DNA of 64,000 nt from Branchiostoma belcheri (lineage: Eukaryota; Chordata; Leptocardii; Amphioxiformes; Branchiostomatidae). Within the stretch, counting starts at the first letter, position 1; each line of letters starts with the position of its first letter. Positions 39,301-49,369 of the stretch are shown here, piece by piece. The notes below the pieces were generated by a model that was not told the origin of the DNA, searched no databases, and saw only the letters and a list, made by a program, of their open reading frames with translations. The position numbers were made by a program, and so were the translations under genes. The DNA lies in NCBI RefSeq assembly GCF_001625305.1, contig NW_017802824.1, forward strand, positions 4,232,443 through 4,296,442, in the 5' to 3' direction.

Positions 39301-42300
39301 GATTGCACAAAGGACTGTCTGTGGATTTAGATTTTCGAGCGCGCGGCGGTCATGCACATTAGCAGCACAATGGATTCCCGTGGACCCACATTATCTGTGG
39401 AAACATGCACGTCTGTAATGTCTTCAACAGATACATTCTTTCGATGGCTGGACTTGTTAAAGGACGATCTGATAGATTTAGCAAAGATTTAGACAGGTCA
39501 TCCAGGAAAATTCTAACAAAAGCATCGACATATTGATGTTACTGGTTACAATGAATGGGTTTGCTACAGAGCTACATGGATGCACATGTGTTGGTGTATG
39601 GCTTCAAAATAATTTTTGTCTCTTCATAGTCATTCGCTCCTGCTTGTTTTGGGATATCTATTGTCCCCTCTATACATTCGGTCACTCGTTGCCTATTCAC
39701 AAGAATGTAAAATGGCTGTACTCAATGCCGGTTAAACTGTTAATAACTTCTCATAAACAAGGTTTACTATATTTTTGGGTATAGATATGGTAACCATACA
39801 TATATGGATGCCAGTCCAATAATTGCAGGCCATTATGACCATACAGTTGTATGTATCGTAAAATGTGCTATAAACATATTTTAGCATATTAGAAAGCATA
39901 TTTAGCACAGATGCGCCCATAACAGACGGGTGTGTTGAAATTGAGCGATAAACATGGAGTTTATTATGTGAAATGATATCAGATCTGAAGGGGTACAATG
40001 GAAAAAGTGAAATCGTTAAAATGATTTATAATACCGTCTGCTTTAACTGCTTCCATTTCAATTCTCCTAAATAGAAAAACCAGGTGAAGTAAATATGGAT
40101 TTTCATACACAAAAAATGTTTATGAAAAAATCAATGTGTAAGTGAAGTGATGCACAGATGCAGCATTCATAAGCACTAAAGTGGTGATTCGACCTTGGGA
40201 CAATGAATATATGAATATTTGTTTGGGTTCACGAACCCGACCTTTGGACTTTAATGGTATTGACTGACAACTATCTTGAAGATGAACTGCCTATGAAGTG
40301 TATTTGAACTTGGAATATATTTGAATTATTCAGTTATAACAATCCTAATATAATCTTTGCTTACACGGCAATAAATAAATAAATAAGTACTATTCGCTAG
40401 TCTAACTTGCCATAGACGTGGGTCTCTTACAGATTATTTTCAAGAATATATATTAGGAGGTAACCAAAATTGAATCTGCAAAGTCCAGAAAAGACACATG
40501 AACAGTATAGATTTTTTGTTTAACAAGAAAACTATCAAATCAAAAAGAATATACGTAAAGTGTGGATAACTGGGTGGCATCTTGTTTGAGGATGATCTGA
40601 ACTGAACTGAACTGACCTGTTGGTAACAGGACGTCAAATCTAGGGAAATTGAATATTGAAGTCCGGAAAAGGCTCATGAACAGAATAGATTCTTTCTTCA
40701 ACAAAAAAATTGTCAAATCAAAATTCAAACGTTAAGTGTGAATAACAGGACGTCAAATATATCTGTAAATTATCGTGAAAGGGTTTAGACAAGAGAATTT
40801 TAGGAGCTGACCAAAATTGAATCTGAAAAGTCAGGAAAGGACGTATGGACAAAATAGATTTTTCTTCAATCAGCAAACCTTCAAATCAAAATTTAAACGT
40901 TAAGTGTGAATAACAGGACGTCAAATCTAGATTTGAATTATCGTGAAAGGGTCTAGACACTGACTATTGCAATTTGCAACAGAAAGTATCGACGTTGACA
41001 GTGGGGCCTGCATGGTATTGATTGATGGTGGTTCATTATCTAAGTAGTTAGAGCTGTCAAAGGACGACTGGGTTGGAATTATTAATGAAGGTTGGAAAGT
41101 ATGGACGTGGCATATTGTTGGTCCAAAACAGACACGAATATCATGGGCAATCATCAACCTAGTACATTAAAGAATAGAATGTACATGTATGTAGGTGTAG
41201 GTATGTTACTATGTGTTTCAAGAAGAGATCTAGAAGAAACAATGGTCATTAGTAGATGAATGATAGTACACTGTGTTATCTTAGTACATAGAATTTTAAT
41301 ATTTGGCGTTAGAATGTATTATTGTTAGTGCTGAACTGTTCAATTGTCATGTCTTACATGCCTAGACCACATATGGTCACATGTGCATTTAGTCCATCTG
41401 GACAAGAATACAGATACAATACAGATTCATTAAAGATGACATCCGGTCGGACTTGTGACTCTACCAGAAATTTTATGAACTACGATTATGCACAAAAATT
41501 AAGACAGTTCCCCCTGATGGCGCTGAAAATTATATCAATTAATATTTTAGGCAGATTGTAACCTACGCCAGGTATTTCAATTTTGGTGAACGCAGGAGTT
41601 TAATCAACGTACATTCATTACTTCAGTTCATGAAGTAACTGAACTTCAGTGCATCCCTGTGGAAGACGATTCTAATTCCCGCTCAAGTCTTTATATTTTC
41701 TAACAGATAGCCTCAATTCGTCTTGCTGTATTGGTTTATAGATATTTCATTCTATTTCATCTTTTTCCGAGGATATACGGTATTAGCTGACGACCCATTG
41801 GACATGTGCTTTATACTCAGCTCAGATCACCTCCATACCATAAAGACCATTTACTGTGCCTGACAATCAGTTTTGGACATTTAAAGTTGTCATAACTACC
41901 AAGATCGATAGGAATTATATTTTTGCTTGGTATTTTTTCATTCGGACTGACTACCAACTGGCAGATAGAGTCAAGTTAATTACCATCTATATCGATTTTT
42001 AGGGGGTTGAAAAAGTATTTTCCGCCCCTCCCCTTTATTCCCCATAGAGGCAGCATCAGTAAAGCGTGGGTTGGGTAGTAGGCGGCCGTCAAATACCTTT
42101 TTTTAATCATAAGCTCAAAGCGCTATGTGAACGAATTGAAACTGACAGGGAAGGGAATATACCAAAATTTCATATCACCGACAATCTCACATGAAATAGC
42201 ACGGTGATATATCATTCTGCAACATACTATTATATGGTCAGTGGTAAATGTTAGATGCCATACGTCTAAATTATGCAGACAAAGAAGCCCAGTCAGCGAG

Positions 42301-45300
42301 GGGTGCAGGAAGAATTACGGATTGATTTTCGTTGATACCAACATGAAAGAAAAACCTTAAGATCGAAATACGACAATGATAGCCATATAAATAAGTAAGA
42401 AGAATGATTTCCTCATATCGGCATTTTTTTCTACTAAAGTTGACCTTAGACCAAGGTCTAGGAGCCAGCCCAGATCTGAAATCTATATCCTGTGCCGATT
42501 TTGTAAAGTCCTGCCGATATCTTGGCTGTCGAGACGAGTTTATTCCGTCGATATGGCTGTGCAGGCGATAAAAAAGGAGAAATACATTTATAGTCACGCT
42601 GATATGTGGGAACACGAAGGAACGGACCATTGTAATAGTTCTTTCTGACAAAAAGACAAGTTAAGTGGTCTGCCTTATTCTCTGCTGAATTTTCACCGCA
42701 TCCGCATCTGGATTTGCAAGATAGCGGCTGAAGTATTGTAAATGATTTGGTCTAGTTGTGGGCTGATATCTTTGCTGATTTTGATATGCATGAATTCTAT
42801 ATATAATGTTCACCTTCTGCTAGCTTCACCAATGCTTTAGCGCAAATATTCATGGACTTAGTGAGTAGTTAAGGACAAAAGTATGAAAGAATATTGTTGT
42901 GATTCTCCCATAACTGTTGGTGCATCTCAATGGTAAGGCAGAAGCAAAAACCCATCAACGCGACACCCGTGTCAGTAATGGAATCTTTGAAGAAAATAAT
43001 CTAAAGAAGACCGAAGTTTTCAAATATCAATTTCGCCAGCCCGTCTAATGTCAAAGGTTTGCAGTCCATTGGCGTCTGTTCTTAAAGGGGTTAAAAGAAA
43101 ATGACCTATAGCTAAGCGCGATGCACTTTAGATATTTCGGACGCATGCAGTATTGCCTGGGGGTAGAGGCAGCAGCCGACACGCCGGAAAAGCAGATGTT
43201 TCCTACCTTTTCGTCCGCCTAAATCATGCAAATGCAACCTTTATGTGAACTGTGCAGGCGGAATACTCCCTTTGGCTCTCTCGTATTTCACCAGGAGGTG
43301 GTAATGGAGATGTACAGATGTAGGCAGGAGGTGTTCAATCCCCGTGCAATGTGCTCACGAAAGGTTTCATGCAGGATTTCCCCTCAGAGCGCGGGGAAAC
43401 TGGCGGGTTTGAAAGGCGTGTCAGGACCCGGCCCCAGGCCTGCTACGCTATACCAGAATTCAGGAAATACCGCCTATTAACGACGCCGCGCCTGGGGATA
43501 TTTCATATGTAGAAAATAGCACACCACAAAGGAGACAGTGCGGCGGCCGACAGAGTGTGTCCAACAGCTCAGAGTATGTGTGAGGCACGGATCACAAGCC
43601 AGAATGGGGTGAGATAAGAAGATGGTTAATGTCACATATTAACCATTCCACACCTACGTGCCGCTCTGATTCTGACTCATAAATCATGTACCTGTCTGCT
43701 GGCATTGCACCTGACAGATCACAGGCAACACTCTATACATATGTTTCGTCTTCCCTTTCACAGGGCGTTCTCACCACCTCTTCTTCCTTATGAAACTTGA
43801 CAGTTTTCCAACTACAGCACTGTGTCTGGAGTAAGATCACGCCCCGCTGTGGCGAATTTATGATAGAGAAAGCGATGAAATGTGGCAGATGTAAGCATAT
43901 ATTAGGATTTAATCTATCAGCCGAGCTTCGGTGTCATTATTAAAGTATGTAACAGGTTATTAATGTTAAGAATTCTCGCGATTTCATCTAGGTAAATTGT
44001 GCTTAACGTCGTCCTAATATGATATCAAATTAAATGTAAATCCAGCTGGTCTTCGTCACGAATAGATCAAATATGATTGACTATATCATGACATGCACAA
44101 GAAATTAAGATCTGGAATACGTAGGCATAGTTATTAGAAATATTGGTGCTGCTAAATGTTATGTATATGTAATAGTACAGGTGATAATGAAAACTGTTAA
44201 AACGTAATTTTCACACAATAGCTTGAATGGGGATTCAAAATGTCCTGTAGATTAAAAATCGGAGCACACATTCCGATACAGAACACGGACAAGAAAGCTT
44301 TCCATCCGGATATAAAAGGTTACGACCAATTAAGGAAGGAGAACCAGACTAGGGATTTTTCCCCTGAGCTATTAAGTGATTCCAATGCCCCATTTCACGC
44401 CTGGCATATGATATATCTAATGGAACTGTGTAGAACCTCGTTGCTCACTTATTTTAAGGCTCGATGGTGAAGTAATTGCACGTATGTCGCTACGATGCTA
44501 GTTTATTTGGAGAATCTTCGGTGCAGTGACCTGATTTACAATAGTATTTTCAATTGTGATTTCTTTAATCATTATTATGGTAAATGTATATGTTTTCAAG
44601 ATTTCTTGCCCAATTGCCTGTTCAGAACTTCTGTACAAAATTGTCAAAAGAAAAATACTAAATATGGTAAAATAATTTCAGGTATGTCACTAGAATGCTA
44701 GTTTACTGTGAGAACTCCTCTGTATAGTGACCTCACTCACAATATCATATTATATAATATTATATTCATTATCATTATCTTACATATATATAATTTCAAA
44801 ATTTCATACCCTATGCTTGCCTTTCGAGAATTTCTCTACAAAATCAACGAAAGCAAAAGTACCGAAGAGGAATTAAGATTTGCATGCACTTGATATTTTT
44901 GCAACGTTTTGTATTTTTACTAATCCTGCCTCAAAGATATTTAATCTAGATGGTTGTCTAATAACCGCTGTGCTTAATATTAATAGAATAAATTACAAAA
45001 GTCAACATGCTGTAAGGGAGTATCTAATCCTGTTGATGAATGTTGTGCCATTGCGATGGTACGACTTTAATTGCAATATAAGTCTGGGTTTGAAAATGAC
45101 AAATGAAGAGCACTAGGGGGTCTCGAAAAGTTTATCTGAAGGATAATCACCTTATCGATCTTGAATTCATGATTGATTTAATAGCACTTTATATAATGAA
45201 CAGCTTAGTTTGGAGACAAGAACACGACGTCTCATTACTTCGACCAAGGATATCATCAAGCGGAAACATTTGCCGTAAAAGTATTACTAATAGAATAGCC

Positions 45301-46466
45301 TTTATGATTAATTATTGAATGTTGTTCTTAATCTATGGGCAGCACGCGGTCGTGTGCATTAGGTGAGGATCTTTGGAGCTATTGTATCCCAGAGGACGGA
45401 TTAGAGAAATGGCTTTACTGCGGTCACGTATGAGGAACTGTCAGAAAGAATGATTCCATAACTTCCCACTGCAGACATCTCCTCATGAATCAAGCTCTCA
45501 GATCCGATCATATTCTTCATCCTGCCGGGGCTGGCTCACCGTGGAGCGAGTAATGTGCTAGTCCCCCGGTAAGGCACGGGATAGCAAACTCCATTACGGG
45601 CTCCATAAAATCCCCCCTTACACCGGGAAAGATTCTTAAAGGTCTTTTTTTCTATCCTCACATGAAACACGTACACAGCAGTGCCAGACATATTGGTGCC
45701 CAGATTAAAGGCCGAATGTCGATAGAATTAAGCCATGTGTGGAGAGAAAGGAATAAAAAGACTTTTATCGAAGAAGGTACGCTCGAAAATCGAACATCCT
45801 TACCCTCAATTTCCAGCCTGCCATAAAGCCTTAAAAGTTCGGTCGATCTTGGCTTGGAAAAATTATACAGCCATGAATAACGTGCAGGATGCTATAAAGG
45901 TATCAATAAGGAACCCGCGGAGAAACCTCTTTTCTTGACGATTTGCTGGGTTGTTAACCCACGGAGGTCAACCATTTAAGATAATCTCAATGCATCTGGA
46001 AATAGCATATTTTCCACGAAAGACAACCCAGAGTGTTTGCATTAATGCCTATATTGTAGGCCGTTCTTGTTTCCTTTTACAGTATAAGTCTTATTCAAAA
46101 GCATTAGTTTTCAAAATCACTTAGAATAGAAAGTTTAATTATGAATAGATATTGTGTTAGCCGTATGCTGTCCACGTAAATCGAAAACACACAATTATTA
46201 GATGTGGATGCAAGTTGGAACGCGAACCCCAGCTGTGCATGTCTGCTCTGTAGTGATAACTCAATTGACATCCCACCCCCTAGAAAATCTTTACCAGCTC
46301 TCATTGCACTTTGCTAAGTTTGCCAGTAGCCGTGAATAAATGGGAAGAACGGGGCGGATCCATGTGGGAAGTGAAGTAGATCGCGCTAGGCTAATAACTA
46401 CTCACCTTTCAGCACCATGGCGAGTTCCAGAACAGTAACGCCAGCTGCAGCCCAAAATGGAGCCAT
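12257..46466 (-). CDS. Kirrel/Neph-like Ig-superfamily adhesion receptor, 13 coding exons, complete model
   Basis: The exons are 46466-46406, 25300-24968, 20830-20655, 20127-19998, 19297-19150, 18623-18508, 17552-17298, 16598-16287, 15852-15733, 15408-15369, 15025-14892, 13704-13565 and 12310-12257. All phases join and give 672 residues. The order is signal peptide (1-20), Ig1 V-type (21-131), Ig2 (132-233), Ig3 (234-321), Ig4 (322-406), Ig5 (407-510), membrane span (about 514-539) and a tail of about 133 residues. Five Ig domains, the VLYPP linker between Ig2 and Ig3, the S-DPPP-ISW pattern in Ig5 and the AVIAGSATIG span match the Kirrel (Neph) family, which mediates homophilic and nephrin-type adhesion at cell contacts. 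The tail has PRPRPPPKVD (SH3-type) and YYN at 658-660 (a Grb2 SH2 motif known in Neph1). It is shorter than vertebrate Kirrels (about 750 residues) and lacks their PDZ end. The family call is firm; orthology is not. Confidence 0.85.
12460..12720. repeat. Direct repeat pair, about 135 bp apart
   Basis: The segment AACAAACTGAATGTGTAAATCTT, then ACTTATATGCT, then GCTATACATTTTTG, then GATTGCGGTGCACGTGGCTA occurs near 12472 and again near 12607. It lies just upstream of exon 13, in the last intron. Confidence 0.75.
13243..13502 (-). mobile_element. tRNA-derived SINE, copy 1
   Basis: In the minus direction there is a tRNA-like head with box A (TGGCGTAACGACAGAGCG) and box B (GAGTTCGAATCC). It is followed by GTGCCCTTGGGAAAGGCACTT and a tail ending TGTTGGAATAG and A-rich DNA. 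It shares head, middle and tail with the SINE at 27440. It is not a functional tRNA. Confidence 0.88.
13565..13704 (-). CDS. Kirrel-like exon 12 (tyrosine-rich tail exon)
   Basis: The acceptor TCTAAATAG ends at 13705; the donor AATCG|GTAAGG starts at 13564; phase 1 to 0. It encodes EPAPAYSTVD and RRQDDTYTYSPRRSPY, likely phosphorylation sites. A SINE begins about 60 bases into the next intron. Reading through the donor would run into that SINE. Confidence 0.78.
14847..14888. repeat. 11-bp tandem repeat TGACGTAGCCA, four copies
   Basis: TGACGTA starts at 14847, 14858, 14869 and 14880. The array ends at the donor of the tail exon at 14892. Each unit contains a CRE-like TGACGTA. Confidence 0.85.
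14892..15025 (-). CDS. Kirrel-like exon 11 (proline-rich tail exon)
   Basis: The acceptor ACTACAG ends at 15026; the donor TCCC|GTAAGT starts at 14891; phase 2 to 1. It encodes VIELQH, then PRPRPPPKVD, then NPYSIGLTYS. A closely similar exon with the same phases lies at 60412-60542. Confidence 0.88.
15369..15408 (-). CDS. Kirrel-like exon 10, 40-nt microexon of the tail
   Basis: Exon 9 ends in phase 1 but exon 11 needs phase 2, so an exon of length 3n+1 is required between them. The segment after acceptor CACGTCAG, reading REHSEAREDIDN and ending at donor ATGG|GTGAGC, is 40 nt and has exactly that phase pair. It encodes a charged juxtamembrane piece. Confidence 0.75.
15733..15852 (-). CDS. 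Kirrel-like exon 9 (transmembrane segment)
   Basis: The acceptor GTTCCAG ends at 15853; the donor AAAG|GTATAA starts at 15732; phase 1-1. A hydrophobic run of about 26 residues, with IAGSATIG at its centre, is followed by the basic stop-transfer RKGWIGRDKK. Confidence 0.92.
16287..16598 (-). CDS. Kirrel-like exon 8 (Ig5)
   Basis: The acceptor CTCTAAG ends at 16599; the donor ACAG|GTGGGA starts at 16286; phase 1-1. The domain has Cys in VKLSCKIASDPPP, Trp in ISWVYRG, and Cys in GDYLCKAQNMFG. It is the membrane-proximal domain and the one most like vertebrate Kirrel Ig5. Confidence 0.92.
17298..17552 (-). CDS. Kirrel-like exon 7 (Ig4)
   Basis: The acceptor CTTTCAG ends at 17553; the donor ATAG|GTATGG starts at 17297; phase 1-1. 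One exon holds the whole domain: Cys in SLNCQAEGNPAP, Trp in VRWRRK, and Cys in EEGFYECVAS. Confidence 0.92.
18132..18162. other. Assembly gap (31 N) beside a poly-C run
   Basis: The unknown bases follow a run of eleven C, in the intron between the Ig4 and Ig3 exons. The neighbouring intron also has a G run at 17863-17873, so sequencing failure through homopolymers is likely. Confidence 0.97.
18172..18530. repeat. About 130-bp tandem repeat that includes the end of an Ig exon
   Basis: Three units share TTCTAGAAGTC-like, T-rich and TGAAAGAAG-like blocks. Units two and three both contain TACTCACAAATGACGTCTAGCG, the complement of the last bases of exon 6 and its GT donor. Unit one has decayed at this point. 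Confidence 0.8.
18508..18623 (-). CDS. Kirrel-like exon 6 (second half of Ig3)
   Basis: The acceptor ACTGTAG ends at 18624; the donor ATTT|GTGAGT starts at 18507; phase 2 to 1. It encodes the DEGIYQC strand with the second Cys. The exon end and donor are partly duplicated downstream in the intron (see 18172-18530). Confidence 0.9.
19150..19297 (-). CDS. Kirrel-like exon 5 (first half of Ig3)
   Basis: The acceptor GTTGCAG ends at 19298; the donor ACTAG|GTCAGG starts at 19149; phase 1 to 2. It encodes PPVVRVPK, the first Cys in ANLSCSI and the Trp in VVIWRK. Confidence 0.9.
19998..20127 (-). CDS. Kirrel-like exon 4 (second half of Ig2)
   Basis: The acceptor ATCACAG ends at 20128; the donor CTGT|GTGAGT starts at 19997. 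It encodes the strand with DNGARLTC (second Cys) and the NTS sequon, and finishes IKVL plus one base of the Tyr that opens YPP of Ig3. Confidence 0.9.
20655..20830 (-). CDS. Kirrel-like exon 3 (first half of Ig2)
   Basis: The acceptor ATCATAG ends at 20831. The exon starts with VPPPKAP, has Cys in LALTCVSEGG and Trp in LHWFNGT, and ends at the weak donor AAAAG|GTTCCT in phase 0. A 97-bp tandem array begins about 20 bases upstream of the acceptor. Confidence 0.88.
20850..21345. repeat. About 97-bp tandem array, five copies
   Basis: CATGGTAGTAA-type starts fall near 20868, 20964, 21062, 21159 and 21277. Each unit carries GGCAAGGCAGTATCCATCGG and GGTAATGGTTGAAAATGG. It lies in the intron immediately upstream of the Ig2 acceptor. 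Confidence 0.85.
21346..24744. other. Intron between Ig1 and Ig2 exons, no exon recognised
   Basis: The DNA is AT-rich with no Ig-like open frame flanked by splice sites. A short direct repeat (GGTCCTTTGTGTTTTCCC type) occurs near 23980 and 24114. The open frame at 24111-24395 on the plus strand shows no domain I recognise. Confidence 0.5.
24745..24935. mobile_element. GC-rich-TIR MITE-like element, copy 2
   Basis: The ends are AGGTCATATTTC and GGAAATGTGACT, with GGGGACCGGCCAG and CCGCCCGGCCTGGCCCCG inside them. It stops about 30 bases short of the donor of the Ig1 exon. Confidence 0.75.
24968..25300 (-). CDS. Kirrel-like exon 2 (Ig1, V-type)
   Basis: The acceptor TGCTGCAG ends at 25301; the donor CGTTG|GTAAGT starts at 24967; phase 1-1. 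The domain has the first Cys in VTLTCAFDG, the Trp in NWHWY and the second Cys in DEGNYRC, and ends LTVV. A GTG at the exon edge is not a start codon. Confidence 0.93.
25610..26312. repeat. About 102-bp tandem array, seven copies
   Basis: TAGGTGTGTATCTTAGGGAA-type segments start at 25757, 25859, 25960 and 26061, with diverged copies at both ends. Each unit also holds GGAGAATATATATCATTG. A TA run at 25587-25608 abuts the left end. Confidence 0.9.
26343..26419. repeat. 77-bp near-perfect palindrome (37-bp arms, 3-base loop)
   Basis: The arm beginning ATACACATAAAGTGATTC is followed by TGA and then its exact reverse complement. No mismatch was found in either arm. Confidence 0.93.
27190..27345. 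mobile_element. Fold-back element centred on AACCATGGTT, copy 1
   Basis: GCCGAATATGCCCCCCCGAAC on the left pairs loosely with the right end, TAGTATTCGGCGAGG, around the centre CCCGAACCATGGTTAGGTCGGG. A related stretch lies at 51408-51535. Confidence 0.55.
27440..27716 (+). mobile_element. tRNA-derived SINE, copy 2, with target-site duplication
   Basis: Box A is TGGCGTAGCGGCAGAGTGCG and box B is GGGTTCGAGTCCTG. The middle has GTGCCCTTGGGAAAGGCACTT, and the end is TGTTGGAATA with a run of A. GACATTATAATT flanks it at 27428-27439 and 27715-27726, a clean 12-base target-site duplication. A short 5' extension repeats TGTGGGGTC. Confidence 0.92.
28915..29112 (-). mobile_element. tRNA-derived SINE, copy 3, 3'-truncated with triplicated head
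   Basis: Box B (GGGTTCGATTCC) and the GTGCCCTTGGGAAAGGCACTT block are present. The tail is missing after the GGTGTGAATGGG segment. At the 5' end an 18-base unit with GGCGTCGGGTGGTGTAGT is present three times. Confidence 0.85.
29611..30031. repeat. Tandem duplication, 214-bp unit, two copies
   Basis: TGGTGTAGACAC starts at 29611 and 29825. Both units contain ACAACGGGCAAACTTAC and end with GGATTCCGCTAAGGTTTTG, then TATGCACT. There is no coding signal. Confidence 0.9.
31160..31715. repeat. Three diverged tandem units with GA-rich spacers
   Basis: Each unit has GAGACTAGTA, AGACAGAAG and GAAGGGACGTCCTGTCC (near 31250, 31410 and 31610). The second and third continue with CTTTTATTCTTTTTTGGCCCC and TTAGTCTAGTCTCCGTTAATC. 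A GAGAGA run lies at 31304-31333. Confidence 0.85.
32287..32372. mobile_element. Single-arm relative of the 1.86-kb fold-back element
   Basis: CTCTACTACTGGATAAATAAC, then TTTCCGGACGTTTCGAGTGACA, then CACTCTTTTTTAGCGTCACT match the left half of the element at 1857-2038. No second arm was recognised. Confidence 0.75.
34190..34450. repeat. Diverged direct repeat, two copies
   Basis: GAACTTAACTTGATCTTTACAA-like and AAAAATCATGAACAT segments, then a TCGAGTTATCC or ACGAGTTATGC end, occur near 34194 and 34350. Composition is similar and nothing codes. Confidence 0.6.
40440..40960. repeat. About 170-bp tandem array, three copies
   Basis: CAAAATTGAATCTG-type segments near 40463, 40646 and 40810, and GTTAAGTGTGAATAACAGGACG segments near 40555, 40731 and 40898, mark the units. 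Confidence 0.85.
46406..46466 (-). CDS. Kirrel-like gene exon 1 (start codon and signal peptide)
   Basis: The ATG lies in GTGAAATGG context. It encodes MAPFWAAAGVTVLELAMVLK, a short hydrophobic signal peptide, and ends at donor AAAG|GTGAGT in phase 1, the phase needed by the Ig1 exon. The link to the exon 21 kb downstream is inferred from phase, strand and content, not seen directly. Confidence 0.7.
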
Positions 46467-46560
46467 TTCACCTCCTTGTTCTCACAGTGGTAGATAGGAA
46501 GTAGCGCTTCGAGTCGGTGGACAGGGCGAGGCCTTGGGGGGCATTATACTGCGCAATACA
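46466..46560 (-). promoter_or_regulatory. Putative 5' UTR and promoter of the Kirrel-like gene
   Basis: Upstream of the ATG the minus strand has a TATA-like GTATAATG near 46548-46541, about 75 bases from the ATG. No other core element is evident, so this is weak. Confidence 0.25.
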
Positions 46561-46944
46561 TCAAGATTCGCGAAAGACAGGAACAAGCAAGGCCCATCCG
46601 TCCTGATTTGTTGCCGGTCGGGGAATGAATCGATCACCACTCAGCGTTATCAAGATTTCTGTCTCATCTAAATGAAGCCTGCCGGTCAAATTAAATCACG
46701 GAATTAGAAGCACACGTGCTCCGGCGGTGGGATGGCGCACTTGTTCGCCCGGCTTCACCTCACAAGTCTCGGGGCAGCTGTTCGCTCCGCCTTCCTATTG
46801 TGGTCTCTCTCTCGCTTTGCTGTAGTACGTACGCACGGTACAGTCGGGGCAGTACGCAGTACGCCGCGATCTCGCTGTGGCGTGTTTCTGGTTCTTCCAG
46901 CGGGAACAAATAGAGATAAGTGGTACCTTCTGGCGTCACGATGT

Positions 46945-46995
46945 GGAGGTGGGCAACCTATCGCTGACCTCTAACCACTATATCACGGACGCTGA
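46945..46995 (-). other. tRNA-like box A stretch
   Basis: On the minus strand CCGTGATATAGTGGTTAGAGG resembles the 5' half and box A of a tRNA. No box B consensus follows at the right distance, so this is at best a decayed tRNA or SINE head. Confidence 0.25.
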
Positions 46996-47022
46996 ATAGA
47001 ATATTTGGAAGCATCAGCAGAC

Positions 47023-47238
47023 TTATTTGTCGTGCCTGGCGGGGGTCCAACGCAAATTCCGTCCCGCTGAATTGTAAGTCATCGTCACCCCTACGGCACC
47101 GGCATAGATCTCATGGCAGGGGTTAAAACTACAGACATTGTATCCACTCTCCGACAGCGACCGCAATATTGGTAATCGTGAGTTTCCGTGACATAGTACG
47201 ATTTTCACTCCCGTGCGATGCACTAGGGTGGAAGCCAT
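47023..47238 (-). CDS. Unassigned 71-codon open frame
   Basis: The frame starts at an ATG (MASTLVHRTGVKIVLCHGNS) and ends TPARHDK, with a mixed, protein-like composition. I do not recognise it and see no partner exon. It lies upstream of the Kirrel-like promoter. It may well be chance. Confidence 0.15.
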   Translation of the reverse strand: MASTLVHRTGVKIVLCHGNSRLPILRSLSESGYNVCSFNPCHEIYAGAVGVTMTYNSAGRNLRWTPARHDK

Positions 47239-49369
47239 GCGTGTCGGAGGTCAACACCCCCATATTTGACTCACTATAAGATCACGTGATGTACTACTGC
47301 ATGTGTAATTAACTGAAGGACATTTCACATGTTCTATTCGCGGTGGGGGTTTTCAAGTTCTGCTTAAGATGTCCCCGGTGTAACGTAAATGCACAGAAAT
47401 TCAAGGGAGGGTGTCCGCAAAGTCCTTCCGTAAATACTGGCTGTACGGAGCTCAGCATAAGCCGGTGTCACGACCCCTATTCAGCACCCAGAATCACACA
47501 GCAGGAATGACGGATGATCGCAATGTAACGTAACTACCCTACCGTCGGAAAATCAAGCCATGCATACAGCTGCGCTCATTATATTCTGGCATTGACGAAA
47601 CGGACTCTGCAGCCGCTATTCAACTTTGCCCCACGAGCAAGAAAGATCGATGAATTAGGTCAATAGCGTGTTGTCCTATAATAAAACTAATTAATACGCA
47701 TGCATCCATATCTTTTGAGAGCCACATATTGAGTCGATAAATATTCCGGTTTAATCATTTTGAAATTAAAAACAAACCAAGGCTCATCTGGAATATGACA
47801 TGGTTCCGCGTTTGGGTTTGTTTTACCGAGAAGAGGGAGAATTAATACGTGGTGACTGTGACGAATTGTTAGCCTAGGGAGAACAAGAAAGGAGGGCACT
47901 CTCTTGTGTGCTCGCCCAAACCACACACGGTTTCTGACTTCGACCATCCAATGCTTCTGCTTCTTTTTAATTTTCCCCAAAGGTCTCAGTTACAGGTGAT
48001 TGTAGAAAACATACATCTTTTCTTTGGGAAATATATTTACAGGTAATACCTGCAGACAAACCGAAAGAAATAGGGACAATGATTTTAGTTTTATCGGGTT
48101 TGTTTTAATTTCTCTCCAGACTTGTTACGTACATACGCGCCAATGTAAATGGTTTTGATAAAAGAGACATCAACAAATGTAAACGGTTCGACCCATGTAC
48201 TTGTAGCGTCACGGGTATTGATTTTGGATTCCTTTGCCATAGTGTATGCTTAGAGTAGATCTCTGGCCAAGGGAAGCTATATTTAGAGAAATATGGAGAT
48301 GAATTCAAATAAGGTGGTAACGCATACAGAGACCTTCCCTGCTTGAGTTACTTTGAATGTCGTCTCACTCAGAAATTTGGATACACGAGATTTGAATTTC
48401 TCTTGGGTAGACGATTGTCCATCAAGCATATGTTTCTATGTATATCATTACTCTCAAAGCTGTGCATTCGAAACAGCAGTTTAACATTTCAAGGTTAACT
48501 TACGCATTGCCATGGAGATGAATTATACACACTCCACCACAACCACAATCTCAGCACTGCATTCTCAATACTTCCGAGTGCTGCATACATTTGAAGCAGA
48601 TCCGAGGTGACGCGCCGTTGCCTGAGAGCCCTTGGTCGTTACCTTAAATGAATCGGCTGTGGAAACAAGCATTACATCAAGGGACAGGTTGTAAGATTAG
48701 TGGTTTTATCGAAGAAATTAGTTAAAAGCGCGCCCTTGACAGTGTTTTATTACAGCGTCACTTTGACAGAGCGGCGGTGCCAGATGTTTGCCGGGTCCTC
48801 TGTAGTAGTTAGCGGGCTTTAGACTCCCCTCGCCTGGGCTTTACTGTGAAATAATGACGACAGATGGCTGTATCATACAGGAATCTAACACCCAACAAAC
48901 CACCGCTGTGATATCAGTATGTTCACCAGGGTACAGGAGCGTATTCATAACTTCATATCAACACCTCACACTGCATCAGATGCCGTAATTGTCTCCCGCA
49001 TCAGACAAAGCAGATGCGTGCTTTAATGGTCGCGCGGTCTATAACAACTTAATTATCTTTATCACAAGCGTCTGTAGATATTGAAAAGAATGTTAAGTAA
49101 CTTATTATGTCGTCTCCGTTCTCGCATCAATTATCCTACTCTCCATGGGCTAACCATAACACTGATGTTAAGTGTCTCTTATCCCCTACTGCGACAAAGA
49201 AATTACCATTTGAAATTAATCATCATAGAGAAGATATACAGTCGAGTCGTTCCCTCAGTGGAATTTGTGAATATTCCATTCACGGAAGACGACAAAGGTC
49301 TGTATGCTCTCGTAATCACAGGAGATTTCCCTTCATATCAGTAAGATTACACATTCCTTTAGTGATCAA

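Larger units (their letters stand above)
25302..46405. other. Large first intron (about 21 kb) of the Kirrel-like gene
   Basis: It contains several tandem arrays, two SINEs and a long palindrome, listed separately. The stretch at about 35-39.5 kb and 42.9-46.3 kb has few recognisable repeats and more balanced composition, as expected where cis-regulatory DNA survives, but no specific enhancer can be named. No coding exon with splice borders was recognised. Confidence 0.5.
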
